The notes beneath the pieces were generated by a model. That model did no database searches, was not told the DNA's origin, and saw only the letters and a list, made by a program, of their open reading frames with translations. This document shows, one piece after another, positions 26,605 to 35,156 of a stretch of DNA of 64,000 bases. Source of the stretch: Paraburkholderia sabiae. GTDB taxonomy: Bacteria; Pseudomonadota; Gammaproteobacteria; Burkholderiales; Burkholderiaceae. Within the stretch, counting starts at the first letter, position 1. Every line of letters starts with the position of its first letter. The translations under genes were made by a program, and so were the position numbers. The DNA is taken from assembly GCF_030412785.1 (NCBI RefSeq), contig NZ_CP125295.1:2976001-3040000 (forward strand). Direction: 5' to 3'.

Positions 26605-27180
26605 GTGAGCAGGATTGGAACTGCAACTGGCACAACGGCTGAAACCCGGCCTCGCCCCCACGCAAACCGGCGCGCCAGCGGCGAGCCCGAAGTGCGTCGC
26701 AAGGAAACGCTGTACGCCGACGTCCGGTCCGACCATGCCGGCGGCGTCGCAGCGACGTCCACGCTGCGCGATCCGTGGGCCACGACCATTTCGCGGCTGG
26801 GCAAAGCGCCCGCGCAGGACATCAAGATCGGACCTTCCGACAAATGCGACAAAGGCGCGTGCGCTGCGCGCGCCGCACGCCGCACGGCGACGGCCGAGCG
26901 CAAGCAGGCGGCCTCGAGCGAACATAGCGGCGCGGTGATCACGTTCGTCGAACGCTTCGGCGCGAAGTCGATTTCGATCACGTGGCGCGATTCGACGGCG
27001 GGCCGTTATACCGAACAACTCTGGGTGCGCCGCATCGCGCGTTCGCGCGGCGTGTGCGCGTTGACGGGCGCGGATATCGTGCGCGGCGACGCCGTGTACG
27101 GACCGTTCAGCCGTCCGTCGAGCCGCCCGCGCAACATGTCGCAGATGATTCTGGCCGACCAGCTGGACGACCTCGAATGA
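26605..27180 (+). CDS. DUF3331 protein
   Basis: 191 residues beginning at GTG 26605, with GAGGAG eight bases upstream. The C-terminal half matches DUF3331, a family largely confined to Burkholderiaceae: 'SISITWRDSTAGRYTEQLW' and 'RGVCALTGADIVRGDAVYGP'. An upstream 'CDKGACAARAARR' adds Cys residues that could bind metal with the 'VCALTG' Cys. Function unknown; likely cytoplasmic. Confidence 0.82.
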   Translation: MSRIGTATGTTAETRPRPHANRRASGEPEVRRKETLYADVRSDHAGGVAATSTLRDPWATTISRLGKAPAQDIKIGPSDKCDKGACAARAARRTATAERKQAASSEHSGAVITFVERFGAKSISITWRDSTAGRYTEQLWVRRIARSRGVCALTGADIVRGDAVYGPFSRPSSRPRNMSQMILADQLDDLE

Positions 27181-27283
27181 GCGTTCCCTAGCGAACGCGC
27201 TACACTTCGGACGCGCACGGTCAGCGTGCGCCGCGCCGCCCTCGCCACTGTGCCGGGGCGGCGCTTCAGTCTGGAGACCTCTC

Positions 27284-28306
27284 ATGGCTTCGCAAGCCGA
27301 CGCCGCGCGCACCGCGCCTCGCACCGCACCCGCTACGCTGCACTCCGCATCGTCGGCAACCGTCGACGGCACCGCGAGCACGAGTGCGATGGACCGCTTC
27401 GGCTCGATCAACGTATTCGTGCGCGCCGCCGAAACCCGCAGTTTCGCGGAAGCAGGCCGACAGTTGGGCATTTCCGCTTCGGCAGTCGGCAAGGCGATTT
27501 CGAGGCTCGAAACACGGCTCGGCGCGCGGCTCTTTCATCGCAGCACACGCAGCATCACGCTCACCCCTGAAGGCGCGCAGTTCCTCACGCGCTGTCAACG
27601 CATCGTCGAAGAAATCGAAGCAGCCGAAAGCGAACTCGCGCTCGCGCATGCCGCGCCGCGCGGCAAGCTGCGCGTGAGCATGCCGATGGTCGCGACACTC
27701 GTGATGCCCGTGGTCGGCGAGTTCATGAAGGCGTATCCGGAGATCACGCTGGACATCGATTTCAGCGACCGGATCGTCGATATCATCGAAGAAGGTTTCG
27801 ATGTGGTGATGCGCACGGGCGACGTGAACGACTCGCAACTCATCACGCGCATCATGGGCACGTATGTGCATCTGATCGTGGCGTCGCCGGCGTATCTCGC
27901 GAAGCATCCGCCGCTCGCAACACCCGAAGCGCTCGTTCATCACGCGTGCCTTCAGCATCGTTTTCCGACGACGGGCAAGCTGCGCCGCTGGCCGCTCGAA
28001 CGCGACGCCGAACAGCTCGACATCGATCTGCCTTCCACCGCGATCGCAACCGCCGTCGAGCCGCTGATCGCGATGGCCGAGCAAGGTCTCGGCCTTGCCT
28101 GCGTGCCGGACTTTACCGTGCGCAGGCAGATCGCGGACGGCACGCTCGTCGCCGTGTTGCGCGAATACTCCGGCGCGCTCAGCGTGTTTCGCGCGCTATG
28201 GCCGTCGGGCGGAAAACTAACGCCGAAAGTGCGGGCTTTCGTCGACTTCATGAGCATCCATCTCTTTCCCGCCGACGTCGCAAGCCAGCGCGAGCACGAC
28301 GACTGA
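27284..28306 (+). CDS. LysR-family transcriptional regulator
   Basis: 340 residues. The winged helix-turn-helix is at about 36-95 ('MDRFGSINVFVRAAETRSFA' then 'SASAVGKAISRLETRLGARLF'), followed by a periplasmic-binding-type effector domain with 'RGKLRVSMPMVATLVMPVV', 'DIIEEGFDVVMRTGDV' and 'AMAEQGLGLACVPDF'. The first 35 residues are a low-complexity extension; ATG 27389 (MDRFG) would give the usual length, but GGAG stands before 27284. The effector and target are unknown. Downstream is a YbaK-type gene on the same strand. Confidence 0.92.
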   Translation: MASQADAARTAPRTAPATLHSASSATVDGTASTSAMDRFGSINVFVRAAETRSFAEAGRQLGISASAVGKAISRLETRLGARLFHRSTRSITLTPEGAQFLTRCQRIVEEIEAAESELALAHAAPRGKLRVSMPMVATLVMPVVGEFMKAYPEITLDIDFSDRIVDIIEEGFDVVMRTGDVNDSQLITRIMGTYVHLIVASPAYLAKHPPLATPEALVHHACLQHRFPTTGKLRRWPLERDAEQLDIDLPSTAIATAVEPLIAMAEQGLGLACVPDFTVRRQIADGTLVAVLREYSGALSVFRALWPSGGKLTPKVRAFVDFMSIHLFPADVASQREHDD

Positions 28307-28361
28307 GAGACCGTACAATGTGTGCGCGTCGTTATCGTCCGCTCACTGCTCACAGGTCACC

Positions 28362-28916
28362 ATGCTTTCGCACGAACCGCTACAGAAGCTCGACATCATC
28401 GCGTCCGATCGCATCGGCGCACATCTTCCCGCGCACGTTGCGTCATCGGTTGAAGGCCGCGACATCGTCGTGTTCGCCGTCACCGACGATGCGTCCGACA
28501 CCGCCGACTTCAGCGCACGCTACGGCTTTCCGATGGAAGACTGCGCAAACACGATCGTGGTCCGCTACAAGAAGGACGGCGGCGAACATCTCGCCGCAAT
28601 CGTGACGCTCGGCTCGCTGCGCCTCGACGTCAACGGCGCTGTCAAAGCCGTGCTCGGCGCGAAGCGCATTTCGTTCGCGCAACGCGAGATCGCGACCGAG
28701 CAAAGCGCGATGGAATTCGGCGGCATCACGGCGTTCGGTTTGCCCGCAAGCTGGCGCGTGCTCGTCGATGCCGCCGTGATGGAACGTCAACAGGTGGTGA
28801 TGGGCGCAGGCATTCGCAAAGCGAAACTGTTGCTCGCGCCGTCCGTGCTCGCGCAACTCGACACCGTCGAAGTCGCGCAATTGACATTGCCGCCCGGCGA
28901 GCCCGAAGCAGCCTGA
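28362..28916 (+). CDS. YbaK/EbsC-type aminoacyl-tRNA deacylase domain protein
   Basis: 184 residues with the YbaK/ProX-like fold: 'GRDIVVFAVTDDA', 'EDCANTIVVRYKKDGGEH' and 'VLGAKRISFAQREIATEQSAM', then 'FGGITAFGLPASWRVLVDAAV' (in parts), matching the substrate-binding 'GGxxPxG' region of the family. Such proteins hydrolyse mischarged tRNAs in trans, but the precise substrate cannot be read from sequence. It lies 55 bases after the LysR gene and converges on wrbA. Confidence 0.82.
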   Translation: MLSHEPLQKLDIIASDRIGAHLPAHVASSVEGRDIVVFAVTDDASDTADFSARYGFPMEDCANTIVVRYKKDGGEHLAAIVTLGSLRLDVNGAVKAVLGAKRISFAQREIATEQSAMEFGGITAFGLPASWRVLVDAAVMERQQVVMGAGIRKAKLLLAPSVLAQLDTVEVAQLTLPPGEPEAA

Positions 28917-28936
28917 GCCCGCCGCAGACGCCGCGT

Positions 28937-29536
28937 TCAGCCAAACAGCTTCGCCGCCGTCTTCGCCACCAGTTCGCCCTGATGCCGAGCGCCTTCCAGA
29001 TCGATGGCGCTCGGCTGACGCGAGCCGTCTGCCGCTGCGATCGTCGTTGCGCCATATGGCGCGCCGCCGACGATCTGCGTCATGTCCATCATCCCCTGAT
29101 GGCTATACGGCAAACCCACGATGATCATGCCGAGATGCATCAGGTTCGTGATGATCGAGAACAGCGTGGTCTCCTGTCCGCCGTGCTGCGTCGCCGTCGA
29201 TGCGAACGCCGCGCCCACTTTGCCGTTCAGCGCGCCGCGCATCCATAGTCCCCCCGTCTGATCGAGAAACGCAGCCATCTGCGACGACATGCGTCCATAG
29301 CGCGTGCCCGTACCGACGACGATCGCATCGTACTGTTCGAGATCGGCGACGGTTGCAACGGGCGCCTGCTGATCGAGCTTGAAATTCGCCTTCTTCGCGA
29401 TCTCTTCGGGCGCGGTCTCCGGCACGCGTTTGATATCGACCTGCGCGCCCGCGCCGCGCGCGCCTTCCGCGATGGCTTCCGCCATCTTTTCGATGTGCCC
29501 GTACGACGAGTAGTAGAGAACGAGAACCTTGGCCAT
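28937..29536 (-). CDS. wrbA: NAD(P)H:quinone oxidoreductase, WrbA type
   Basis: A 199-residue flavodoxin-like enzyme that reduces quinones by two electrons with FMN. Landmarks are '[23 protein letters not shown]' (FMN phosphate loop, in parts), '[21 protein letters not shown]', '[20 protein letters not shown]' and '[17 protein letters not shown]'. Full family length. It protects against quinone redox cycling. It converges on the YbaK-type gene with a 20-base gap. Confidence 0.95.
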   Translation of the reverse strand: MAKVLVLYYSSYGHIEKMAEAIAEGARGAGAQVDIKRVPETAPEEIAKKANFKLDQQAPVATVADLEQYDAIVVGTGTRYGRMSSQMAAFLDQTGGLWMRGALNGKVGAAFASTATQHGGQETTLFSIITNLMHLGMIIVGLPYSHQGMMDMTQIVGGAPYGATTIAAADGSRQPSAIDLEGARHQGELVAKTAAKLFG

Positions 29537-29759
29537 TGCGATCTCCTGTCGAGAGTGCGAAGCCCGCGTGCTTCGCGTTGGGAAGGCGGCATCGATTGCC
29601 GTCCTGCCTACGATACTCCCGACACATGACGCGCGGAACGCGCCACCAACTTTACGCACCGTTACACAAGCGACATCGCCGTTGCACCTGCGCACAAACA
29701 CGGCCCCTAGAATGCCCTCGACCGATTCACCCGCTCATCGATTCACTGAAGGAGAACAC

Positions 29760-30335
29760 ATGATCCGTTTGCCCATCGCTTCCATCGTCTGTGCATCCAC
29801 GACCAGTCTGTTGCTGTTCGCATCGACGGTGAACGCGCAAACCACGCAACCGGCACAGCAGCCGCAAGCTGCGCAGTCCGCGGAGACCGTGCGCCTGCAC
29901 GCCGCCGACCAGACGTTCATCAACGACGGCACGCAAGGCGTCGCCACGCAGCGCGATGCCGCGCGCATCGCGACGTCGCGCTCGACGGATCGCGAGGTCA
30001 AGGCATTCGCCGAAAAGGTCGCCGCCGACAATCTCAAGATCGCCGACGCATTGCGCGCAGCGAGCCCGCGCGGCGTCGACGTGCCTCACAACAACCCGGA
30101 CACGGCGACGCTCGACAGCATCAAGAATCTGCGCGGCGCGGACTTCGACAAGGCGTATATCGAACAGGTCGCGCTGGGCGGCGAGCAGAAGACGCTGTCG
30201 GCATTCCAGGCCGAAATCGCATCGGGCCGCAACGAGCAGTTGAAGGACGCCGCGCGCAAGGCATTGCCGACCATTCAGGCGCAATACGCGTCCGCGCAGG
30301 AACTCGCGAAGCGCAAGCATCTCGCGGCGCAGTAA
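29760..30335 (+). CDS. DUF4142 exported protein
   Basis: 191 residues with a signal peptide ending 'STVNAQ' (about 26), then a ferritin-like helical DUF4142 domain: 'DQTFINDGTQGVATQRDAAR', 'EVKAFAEKVAADNLKIADAL' and 'DFDKAYIEQVALGGEQKTLS'. AAGGAG before the ATG supports the start. Family members are periplasmic and often stress-associated; no metal-binding set was confirmed. Followed by a terminator shared with the MgtC-like gene. Confidence 0.9.
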   Translation: MIRLPIASIVCASTTSLLLFASTVNAQTTQPAQQPQAAQSAETVRLHAADQTFINDGTQGVATQRDAARIATSRSTDREVKAFAEKVAADNLKIADALRAASPRGVDVPHNNPDTATLDSIKNLRGADFDKAYIEQVALGGEQKTLSAFQAEIASGRNEQLKDAARKALPTIQAQYASAQELAKRKHLAAQ

Positions 30336-30354
30336 AGCCTCTCAATAGAAATCG

Positions 30355-30389
30355 AAGCGCATCGCGGCATCGTCGCGATGCGCTTTTTC
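30355..30389. terminator. Terminator between convergent DUF4142 and MgtC-like genes
   Basis: AAGCGCATCGCG (30355-30366) pairs with CGCGATGCGCTT (30374-30385) across a seven-base loop, with TTTTT on the plus strand. It touches the stop of the MgtC-like gene. Confidence 0.85.
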
Positions 30390-31095
30390 ATTCGGGCGTC
30401 GGCTCCACTTCCTTCGCGGACCAGCTGACGCTCGATACGCTCTTCTCCATGCTGAGCCGGCTCGCCATCAGTTCGAGCTTCGGTTGATCCTTCGGATGCA
30501 TGCGCAAGGTCGCCGTCACCTGGATGCGCGACGGATCGCCTTCGACGTCTTCGCTCGTCAGGCTCTGAAACGACAGCGGTTGAGAGTGCATCGCGTTCGA
30601 CAGCACCGTGCGAATGTGGATTTCGTCATGTTCGCGGCACACGACCGTCAACACATATTCGCGCACGAGGTCCGCGCTCGAAACAGGCGTCGCGTTGATC
30701 GCGCGGCTCACTTCGCGCAGCAGCGTGTTGGTCGCGAGCACGACGACGGTGCCCGCGAGCGCCGGTCCGTAATGCCCCGCGCCGCACAACACGCCGACAG
30801 CCGCCGAGCACCACAACGTCGCCGCCGTATTGATGCCCTGAATCGAGCCCTTGTCGCGCATGATCACGCCGCCGCCGAGAAAGCCGACGCCCGACACGAC
30901 ATACGCGGCGATCTGCGTGACGCCCGCGACGCCGTTGCCCGTCAGCATGCCCAGCGTGACGAACAGGCACGCGCCGCTCGCGACCAGCGTGATCGTGCGC
31001 AGCCCCGCCGTGCGCTGGCGCATCTGGCGCTCGAGCCCGATCGCGACGCCGCACGCGAACGCGGCAAGTAACCTCCAGATGAAATCCGCTGACAT
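30388..31095 (-). CDS. MgtC/SapB-family membrane protein
   Basis: 235 residues. The N-terminal half has four or five membrane helices with the MgtC signature 'FACGVAIGLERQMRQRTAGLRT' (in parts), 'GVGFLGGGVIMRDKGSIQGI' and 'AATLWCSAAVGVLCG'. The C-terminal half is a cytoplasmic ACT-like domain ('EHDEIHIRTVLSNA'). MgtC proteins help growth in low magnesium and inside phagocytes by acting on the ATP synthase or on potassium/phosphate balance; which applies here is unknown. No magnesium-sensing leader was identified. Confidence 0.93.
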   Translation of the reverse strand: MSADFIWRLLAAFACGVAIGLERQMRQRTAGLRTITLVASGACLFVTLGMLTGNGVAGVTQIAAYVVSGVGFLGGGVIMRDKGSIQGINTAATLWCSAAVGVLCGAGHYGPALAGTVVVLATNTLLREVSRAINATPVSSADLVREYVLTVVCREHDEIHIRTVLSNAMHSQPLSFQSLTSEDVEGDPSRIQVTATLRMHPKDQPKLELMASRLSMEKSVSSVSWSAKEVEPTPE

Positions 31096-31451
31096 GTTGT
31101 TTGAAAGGTAAATGCGGGTTGAACGCGGGATGGAATCCGCTTGGGAGCGATATCCTGAGGCCGCTGTATTTCACTGATGTGTTACAGGAATATGTTGCGC
31201 GGCCAATCATTTCGCCTGCCGCCGGCATCACGCAAAACACCTGTCCGAACCCGCCGCACGGCGCCGTCAATGCCGGAGACAACCTCACCGCTTTCCCTTC
31301 CCTCGACGGTCAGAGTTTCCGCGCGACCATTGTTCTTGAGTCAAGTTTCCCGATTTGCCAAACGTTTGCGGTTTGCATATCAAGTTCGCTGCGATCCTGC
31401 CGAAAAACCGATACAGCGCGTTATAGCGCCAACGACTTCTGGGAGCGGTTC
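31096..31451. other. Divergent intergenic region (356 bases)
   Basis: Spacer between the MgtC-like gene and the lipoprotein gene at 31452. It must hold promoters for both directions, but none matches consensus well. A 'CGTTTGCGGTTTGCATAT' tract lies near 31360. No coding frame is supported. Confidence 0.4.
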
Positions 31452-31829
31452 GTGAAGCAGCTTGCGATATGTATGGTTCTCGCCGTGATGGCCGGTTGCG
31501 CGCAGTTGCCTGCCAATACGGCGTCGCAGGCGGACAAGCCGCCCGTCTCCAACGACGTCATCAGTTTCGCGATTCCGCCCGACGCGCTCGGCGCACGCGA
31601 TCCGCAGCTGTCGGCCGTGCTGGCGAAAGCGGGCGCGCTGGCCGCGTCGCAGAAGCAGCCGACCACCATTCTCGTCACCGCGCTCGGCCAGGATCTGCCG
31701 TACCTGAACCAGGCGATCTGGCGCGGCGTGCCTTCGCAGCATCCGGCGAAGCTGAGCCTCGAGAACCAGACAGCGGGCGCGAATCAGCCGTATAGCGTGT
31801 CGATCCGGCCGACGGCCGCCACGCCATAA
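31452..31829 (+). CDS. Lipoprotein of unknown function (first gene of a three-gene cluster)
   Basis: 125 residues starting at GTG 31452, with GGGAG six bases upstream. The signal 'MKQLAICMVLAVMAGC' gives a lipid Cys16. The mature part is not recognised: 'SNDVISFAIPPDALGARDPQL' and 'ILVTALGQDLPYLNQAIW'. It lies 14 bases before an exported protein and then a lytic transglycosylase, so the three likely form one envelope-related operon. Confidence 0.75.
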   Translation: MKQLAICMVLAVMAGCAQLPANTASQADKPPVSNDVISFAIPPDALGARDPQLSAVLAKAGALAASQKQPTTILVTALGQDLPYLNQAIWRGVPSQHPAKLSLENQTAGANQPYSVSIRPTAATP

Positions 31830-31843
31830 GGGGAAACCACGTC

Positions 31844-32212
31844 ATGTTCCGTACTGTCATCCTCGCGGCGGGCCTTGGGCTCGCCGCGTTCATGAGCCAG
31901 GCCGCGATTGCGGGCCAGCCGGCCGTCGCCGGCACGCTGTCGGCCAACAGCGCAACGGCCACGTCTGCCGCCGCGTCCGCTGCCGCCGACAAGGTCTATC
32001 CGCCGCTGCCGACGCTCGCGATGCTGCCGCCGTCATCCGGCGACGAAGACGAGCCGGTCGCGGCGCCAAAGCCGACCGCAAAGAAACGCAAGGTACGCGC
32101 GCCCGTCGACTTGCGGCCTTCTGCCCCCGCCGCGCGCCTCGTCGTGTCGGAAACGACGCGCACCTACCTGCGTTCGGTCGAAAAGCAGCTCGACCTGGCG
32201 ATGGCGAAATAA
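31844..32212 (+). CDS. Exported protein of unknown function (second gene of the cluster)
   Basis: 122 residues with a signal peptide ('MFRTVILAAGLGLAAFMSQA', cleaved near 23), an Ala/Ser-rich stretch, a Pro-rich linker with a basic 'TAKKRKVRAP' patch, and a C-terminal helix 'TRTYLRSVEKQLDLAMAK'. No family recognised. It is tightly packed between the lipoprotein and the transglycosylase genes. Confidence 0.7.
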   Translation: MFRTVILAAGLGLAAFMSQAAIAGQPAVAGTLSANSATATSAAASAAADKVYPPLPTLAMLPPSSGDEDEPVAAPKPTAKKRKVRAPVDLRPSAPAARLVVSETTRTYLRSVEKQLDLAMAK

Positions 32213-32245
32213 CCGCTGATCCGCGAAAACAACGGAGCGTCACAC

Positions 32246-32740
32246 GTGTCCCTTCACCGACTTCGCGCCGCGCCTGCCTCGCGGCGTCCGCTCAAGCGTG
32301 CGCTCGGCGCACTCGCCCTGTCGCTCGCCGCGTTGACGTGCGGCACAGCCCACGCCGACGACTGCTTCGAGCAGGCCGCCGTCTATCAGGGCGTCAATCC
32401 GCTGATTCTTCGCGCTGTCGCATGGCATGAATCGAAAGGCGATCCCGCTGCCGTCAACCGCAACTCGAACGGCTCGATCGACGTCGGCCAGGCGCAGATC
32501 AACTCCGTGCACTTCAGCGACCTGAAACGCCTCGGCATTCCGCACCGCGCGCTGACGGATGCGTGCGTGAACATCTACGTCGCCGCGTGGCTCATCAAGC
32601 AGAAGATGGTGAAGTACGGCAACACGTGGCGCGCGATCGGCGCGTATCACTCGGAGTCGCCGAAGGAACGCGACGCCTATGCGCGCAGCATCCAGAAGAT
32701 TCTCGTCGCGTGGGGCGAACTGCTGCCGGTTGCGCATTAA
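32246..32740 (+). CDS. Lytic transglycosylase (SLT domain, VirB1/IagB type)
   Basis: 164 residues from GTG 32246 with GGAG upstream. The signal peptide ends 'CGTAHAD' (about 37). The mature protein is one SLT domain: 'ILRAVAWHESKGDPAAVNRN' with catalytic Glu about 62, 'GSIDVGQAQINSVHFSDL', 'CVNIYVAAWLIKQKMVKYG' and 'WRAIGAYHSES'. Single-domain enzymes of this kind usually open peptidoglycan for a secretion or pilus machine; no such machine is in the window. Last of three likely co-transcribed genes. Confidence 0.9.
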   Translation: MSLHRLRAAPASRRPLKRALGALALSLAALTCGTAHADDCFEQAAVYQGVNPLILRAVAWHESKGDPAAVNRNSNGSIDVGQAQINSVHFSDLKRLGIPHRALTDACVNIYVAAWLIKQKMVKYGNTWRAIGAYHSESPKERDAYARSIQKILVAWGELLPVAH

Positions 32741-32752
32741 CTCGCGCACTGA

Positions 32753-33157
32753 CTACTTGCGTGACTTCGTGAGCCGGTGCCCGAGACCGAGGTTGGTCGC
32801 GATCTGCCAGGTATAGACACGCGAGTAGCTGACGCCGAAGTGCGCGCGTATCACCTCGCGCAGACGATTGCTCGTCCAGGCATCGGATGGAAAACCGTGG
32901 ATGCCCGCCGGGCCGTTCAGCGCCGCCGCGATCCATTGCAGCGCGGCATCGTCGAGCGAGGACGAACGCCCGCCGACGCTCATCTGCCGCAACGACTCCA
33001 GCCCGCCCTCGTTCACGAGCGCGCGATATTTACGCACTGTGTTCTCGGAAATATGCAGCTGCGCGGCGACATCGCTGACCGACGCGCCCTCCATCAGCAT
33101 CTTGCCTGCAGCGAGCCTGCGCATGACGGTCGGCAATGCTTCGTTTCGTGGAGGCAT
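32753..33157 (-). CDS. Stand-alone winged helix-turn-helix protein (IS630-like DNA-binding part)
   Basis: 134 residues made of a helix-turn-helix ('ASVSDVAAQLHISENTVRKY') and a second winged part ('WTSNRLREVIRAHFGVSYSR'). This arrangement is the DNA-binding half of IS630-type transposases, but no DDE catalytic domain follows: the frame stops at 'GLGHRLTKSRK' and convergent coding sequence begins 12 bases on. It could be an exapted regulator or a transposase remnant; flanking inverted repeats were not found. The DNA upstream is AT-rich. Confidence 0.75.
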   Translation of the reverse strand: MPPRNEALPTVMRRLAAGKMLMEGASVSDVAAQLHISENTVRKYRALVNEGGLESLRQMSVGGRSSSLDDAALQWIAAALNGPAGIHGFPSDAWTSNRLREVIRAHFGVSYSRVYTWQIATNLGLGHRLTKSRK

Positions 33158-33798
33158 GAGCGGTCTCGCTGACGATCGGAACGGATAAGCCTCGATACCG
33201 CATCACAAGCCCTGCATGGCGCGCGACAAAAGACAAAAAAACCAATATATGGTTCACGACTGTTTGTGTCAGGCGTCCGTAAAATTTCATGAATATCGAA
33301 AAACCATTTACGGATTTTATTGCGCAGGCTTAATCGAAATAAACAGTTGAATCCATTTAGGTTAACAATAAAAAGTCCTCATATTTTTCAACAGCATTAC
33401 ATTGCGCCTTGAACTTACCGAAGTCGTTTGCTAGCATGCAGTAACCGTTACTTGCAGCGAGTACAGTCAAGCTTGACGAACGCACTTTGGTCGGTGCGCC
33501 TGCCACGTTTCACGAGGGAACGTCGTATGGCAATACCTCGCTTTCAATACCGCACTACGCGATCGCCCCGGTTTTGCATGCCGGGGCAATAATCCGCCAT
33601 TACTGTTTTATTCGCAGCCTTAAAAGGCGGCGTGTGCGAGTTTGCTCAAAATACTCATTTCCGCATAACCCGGATTAAATCGACTTTCACCAGCACGTAA
33701 TAGTTTTTGCCGTCAATGACATAACGGGCAGGTGCAATCGTCTGTCGTGCAGCGCCGGCATGGGCATGCGCGAGGGCGCATCACGCGCGGAGGTAGAA
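33158..33798. other. AT-rich intergenic region (641 bases)
   Basis: Base composition drops sharply to AT-rich around 33200-33480 compared with all neighbours. It contains a short frame at 33527-33592 with a GAGGGA ribosome site, a GCCCCGG/CCGGGGC hairpin inside that frame (about 33574-33588), and TTGACG near 33474. No larger gene is supported. It must carry the promoters of the divergent genes on either side. Confidence 0.5.
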
Positions 33799-34191
33799 AT
33801 GGAAGTGGAACGGGTCGAGCGTATCGTCGTCGCGTTGCGGCGCGCGGCGGAACATGAGCGTCTTCTCAGTTATCAGCGCTTTCACGCGATGTTCGGCGCG
33901 GGCGATCCGCTCACGGCCCGCTACGACGCGCTGGAACGCGCCATCGCTTCGCTTGGCGAAGTATCGAGCATCGATTACGGCGTGCTGCTCGCGCTGAGCA
34001 ACGGCTTGCCCGGTCCCGACTTCTTCCGCCGTTACCAGAAGCATCGCTATGCCGACTATGTCGCCGTGATGGGGCCGCCCATTCACCGGCAGTCGGTCAA
34101 GCGCAAGCGCGAGCTGGTCGAGGCGGAACGTCGCCGCGTCTACGACGATGCAAGAAGAAAAGCGGCGACCCACGCCGCCGAAACCGCCTGA
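33799..34191 (+). CDS. Protein of unknown function
   Basis: 130 residues, soluble, from ATG 33799 with GGAGG upstream. It is charged and helical: 'VVALRRAAEHERLLSYQRFHAM', 'DALERAIASLGEVSSIDYGV', 'GPDFFRRYQKHRYADYV', then a very basic tail. No family recognised with confidence. It lies 46 bases before the exported protein at 34237. Confidence 0.7.
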   Translation: MEVERVERIVVALRRAAEHERLLSYQRFHAMFGAGDPLTARYDALERAIASLGEVSSIDYGVLLALSNGLPGPDFFRRYQKHRYADYVAVMGPPIHRQSVKRKRELVEAERRRVYDDARRKAATHAAETA

Positions 34192-34236
34192 GCCTACGTC
34201 GGAGTCTTTCGCGTCCCTTCAAACGAGGAGTCTCAC

Positions 34237-34839
34237 ATGCAACTTGCAGCTCGCCGTTCGATTCGCATCCTGGCCATCGCAGCCGCTTGCGCGGCGCTCG
34301 CCGCGCCGGTCATCGACGCCCGCGCGCAGGACAACCCGGCGTCCAGTCCGGATGCCGTCGGCACGGCAGCCGTCGCCGAAGTGACGGCGCACATCACGCA
34401 TATCAACGCCGACGACAACGAAGTGACGATCCGCGGACCGCGCGGCAACTCGATGATCGTCGACGTCGATCCCGATGTCGGCGACGTGAAGAAACTCAAG
34501 GTCGGCGACGAAGTGCACATCTCGTACAAGGGCGCGCTGCTGCTCTCCGCCGACAAGGTCGATTCGAAAGGCATACGCTCGCGCGTCGAATCGCAGGCGA
34601 CGACGCCCTCGCAAGGCGGTGCGTCGACGCAAATGCGTCATGTGGAAGTCGTCGCGACGGTGCAGAAGATCGATCGCAAGAAGCGCGTGGTGACGCTGCG
34701 CGGTCCGCAACGCACCGTCATGCTGGAAGTCGCGCCTGACGTGCCGCTCGACAAGCTCAAGGTCGGCGACAGCATTCGCGCGAACTACGCGTCGGCCACG
34801 GCCGTGCAGATCACGCGCAACGGCACGCCGCTCCAGTAA
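34237..34839 (+). CDS. Exported protein with two tandem beta-barrel-like repeats
   Basis: 200 residues, with a signal peptide ending 'DARAQ' (about 31). The mature part is an internal duplication. Unit 1 (about 48-108) has 'VTAHITHINADDNEVTIRGP' and 'KKLKVGDEVHISYKGALLL'; unit 2 (about 132-195) has 'VVATVQKIDRKKRVVTLRGP' and 'DKLKVGDSIRANYASATAV'. Each unit looks like a small OB/DUF5666-type barrel. GAGGAG precedes the ATG. Periplasmic role unknown. Confidence 0.8.
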   Translation: MQLAARRSIRILAIAAACAALAAPVIDARAQDNPASSPDAVGTAAVAEVTAHITHINADDNEVTIRGPRGNSMIVDVDPDVGDVKKLKVGDEVHISYKGALLLSADKVDSKGIRSRVESQATTPSQGGASTQMRHVEVVATVQKIDRKKRVVTLRGPQRTVMLEVAPDVPLDKLKVGDSIRANYASATAVQITRNGTPLQ

Positions 34840-34889
34840 CGCCTGCTTGCGTCCGGCGTCTCGCCTGGCGCGCTGCGCCGGCGAGGCCT

Positions 34890-35150
34890 GTGCTGTCCGT
34901 CACTGTCCACATGGTCGATCCGATGCCCATCGAACCCTGGAACTCGCCGAAGCGCCGCGCGCGCCGCAAGATGATCTGGAGCAAGGCGCATGTCGTACTG
35001 GCCGCGATCGGCACGCTGTCGGCCGTGGTGGGCATCGCCGTCGCGATCAACGGCGGGCTCGAATTCAACCGCACGAAGGTGTTCGTCGGCGTCGGCATCA
35101 TCGTCGTGTCGACGGTGCTCTACGTGTCGATGCTGTTTGTCGACGACTAG
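34890..35150 (+). CDS. Small membrane protein, two helices
   Basis: Up to 86 residues from GTG 34890; ATG 34911 or 34923 are equally possible. A basic segment 'SPKRRARRKMIWSKAH' is followed by two membrane helices ('VVLAAIGTLSAVVGIAVAI' and 'VFVGVGIIVVSTVLYVSMLF'). Function unknown. It runs convergent to the GGDEF gene, which ends six bases beyond. Confidence 0.65.
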   Translation: MLSVTVHMVDPMPIEPWNSPKRRARRKMIWSKAHVVLAAIGTLSAVVGIAVAINGGLEFNRTKVFVGVGIIVVSTVLYVSMLFVDD

Positions 35151-35156
35151 CGCGCG

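Noticed and set aside
30867..31451. Magnesium-sensing leader for the MgtC-like gene
   Set aside because: No recognisable leader peptide or alternative stems could be built upstream of the start at 31095.
32753..33157. Complete IS630 insertion sequence
   Set aside because: Only the DNA-binding part is present; no DDE domain, terminal repeats or target duplication were seen.
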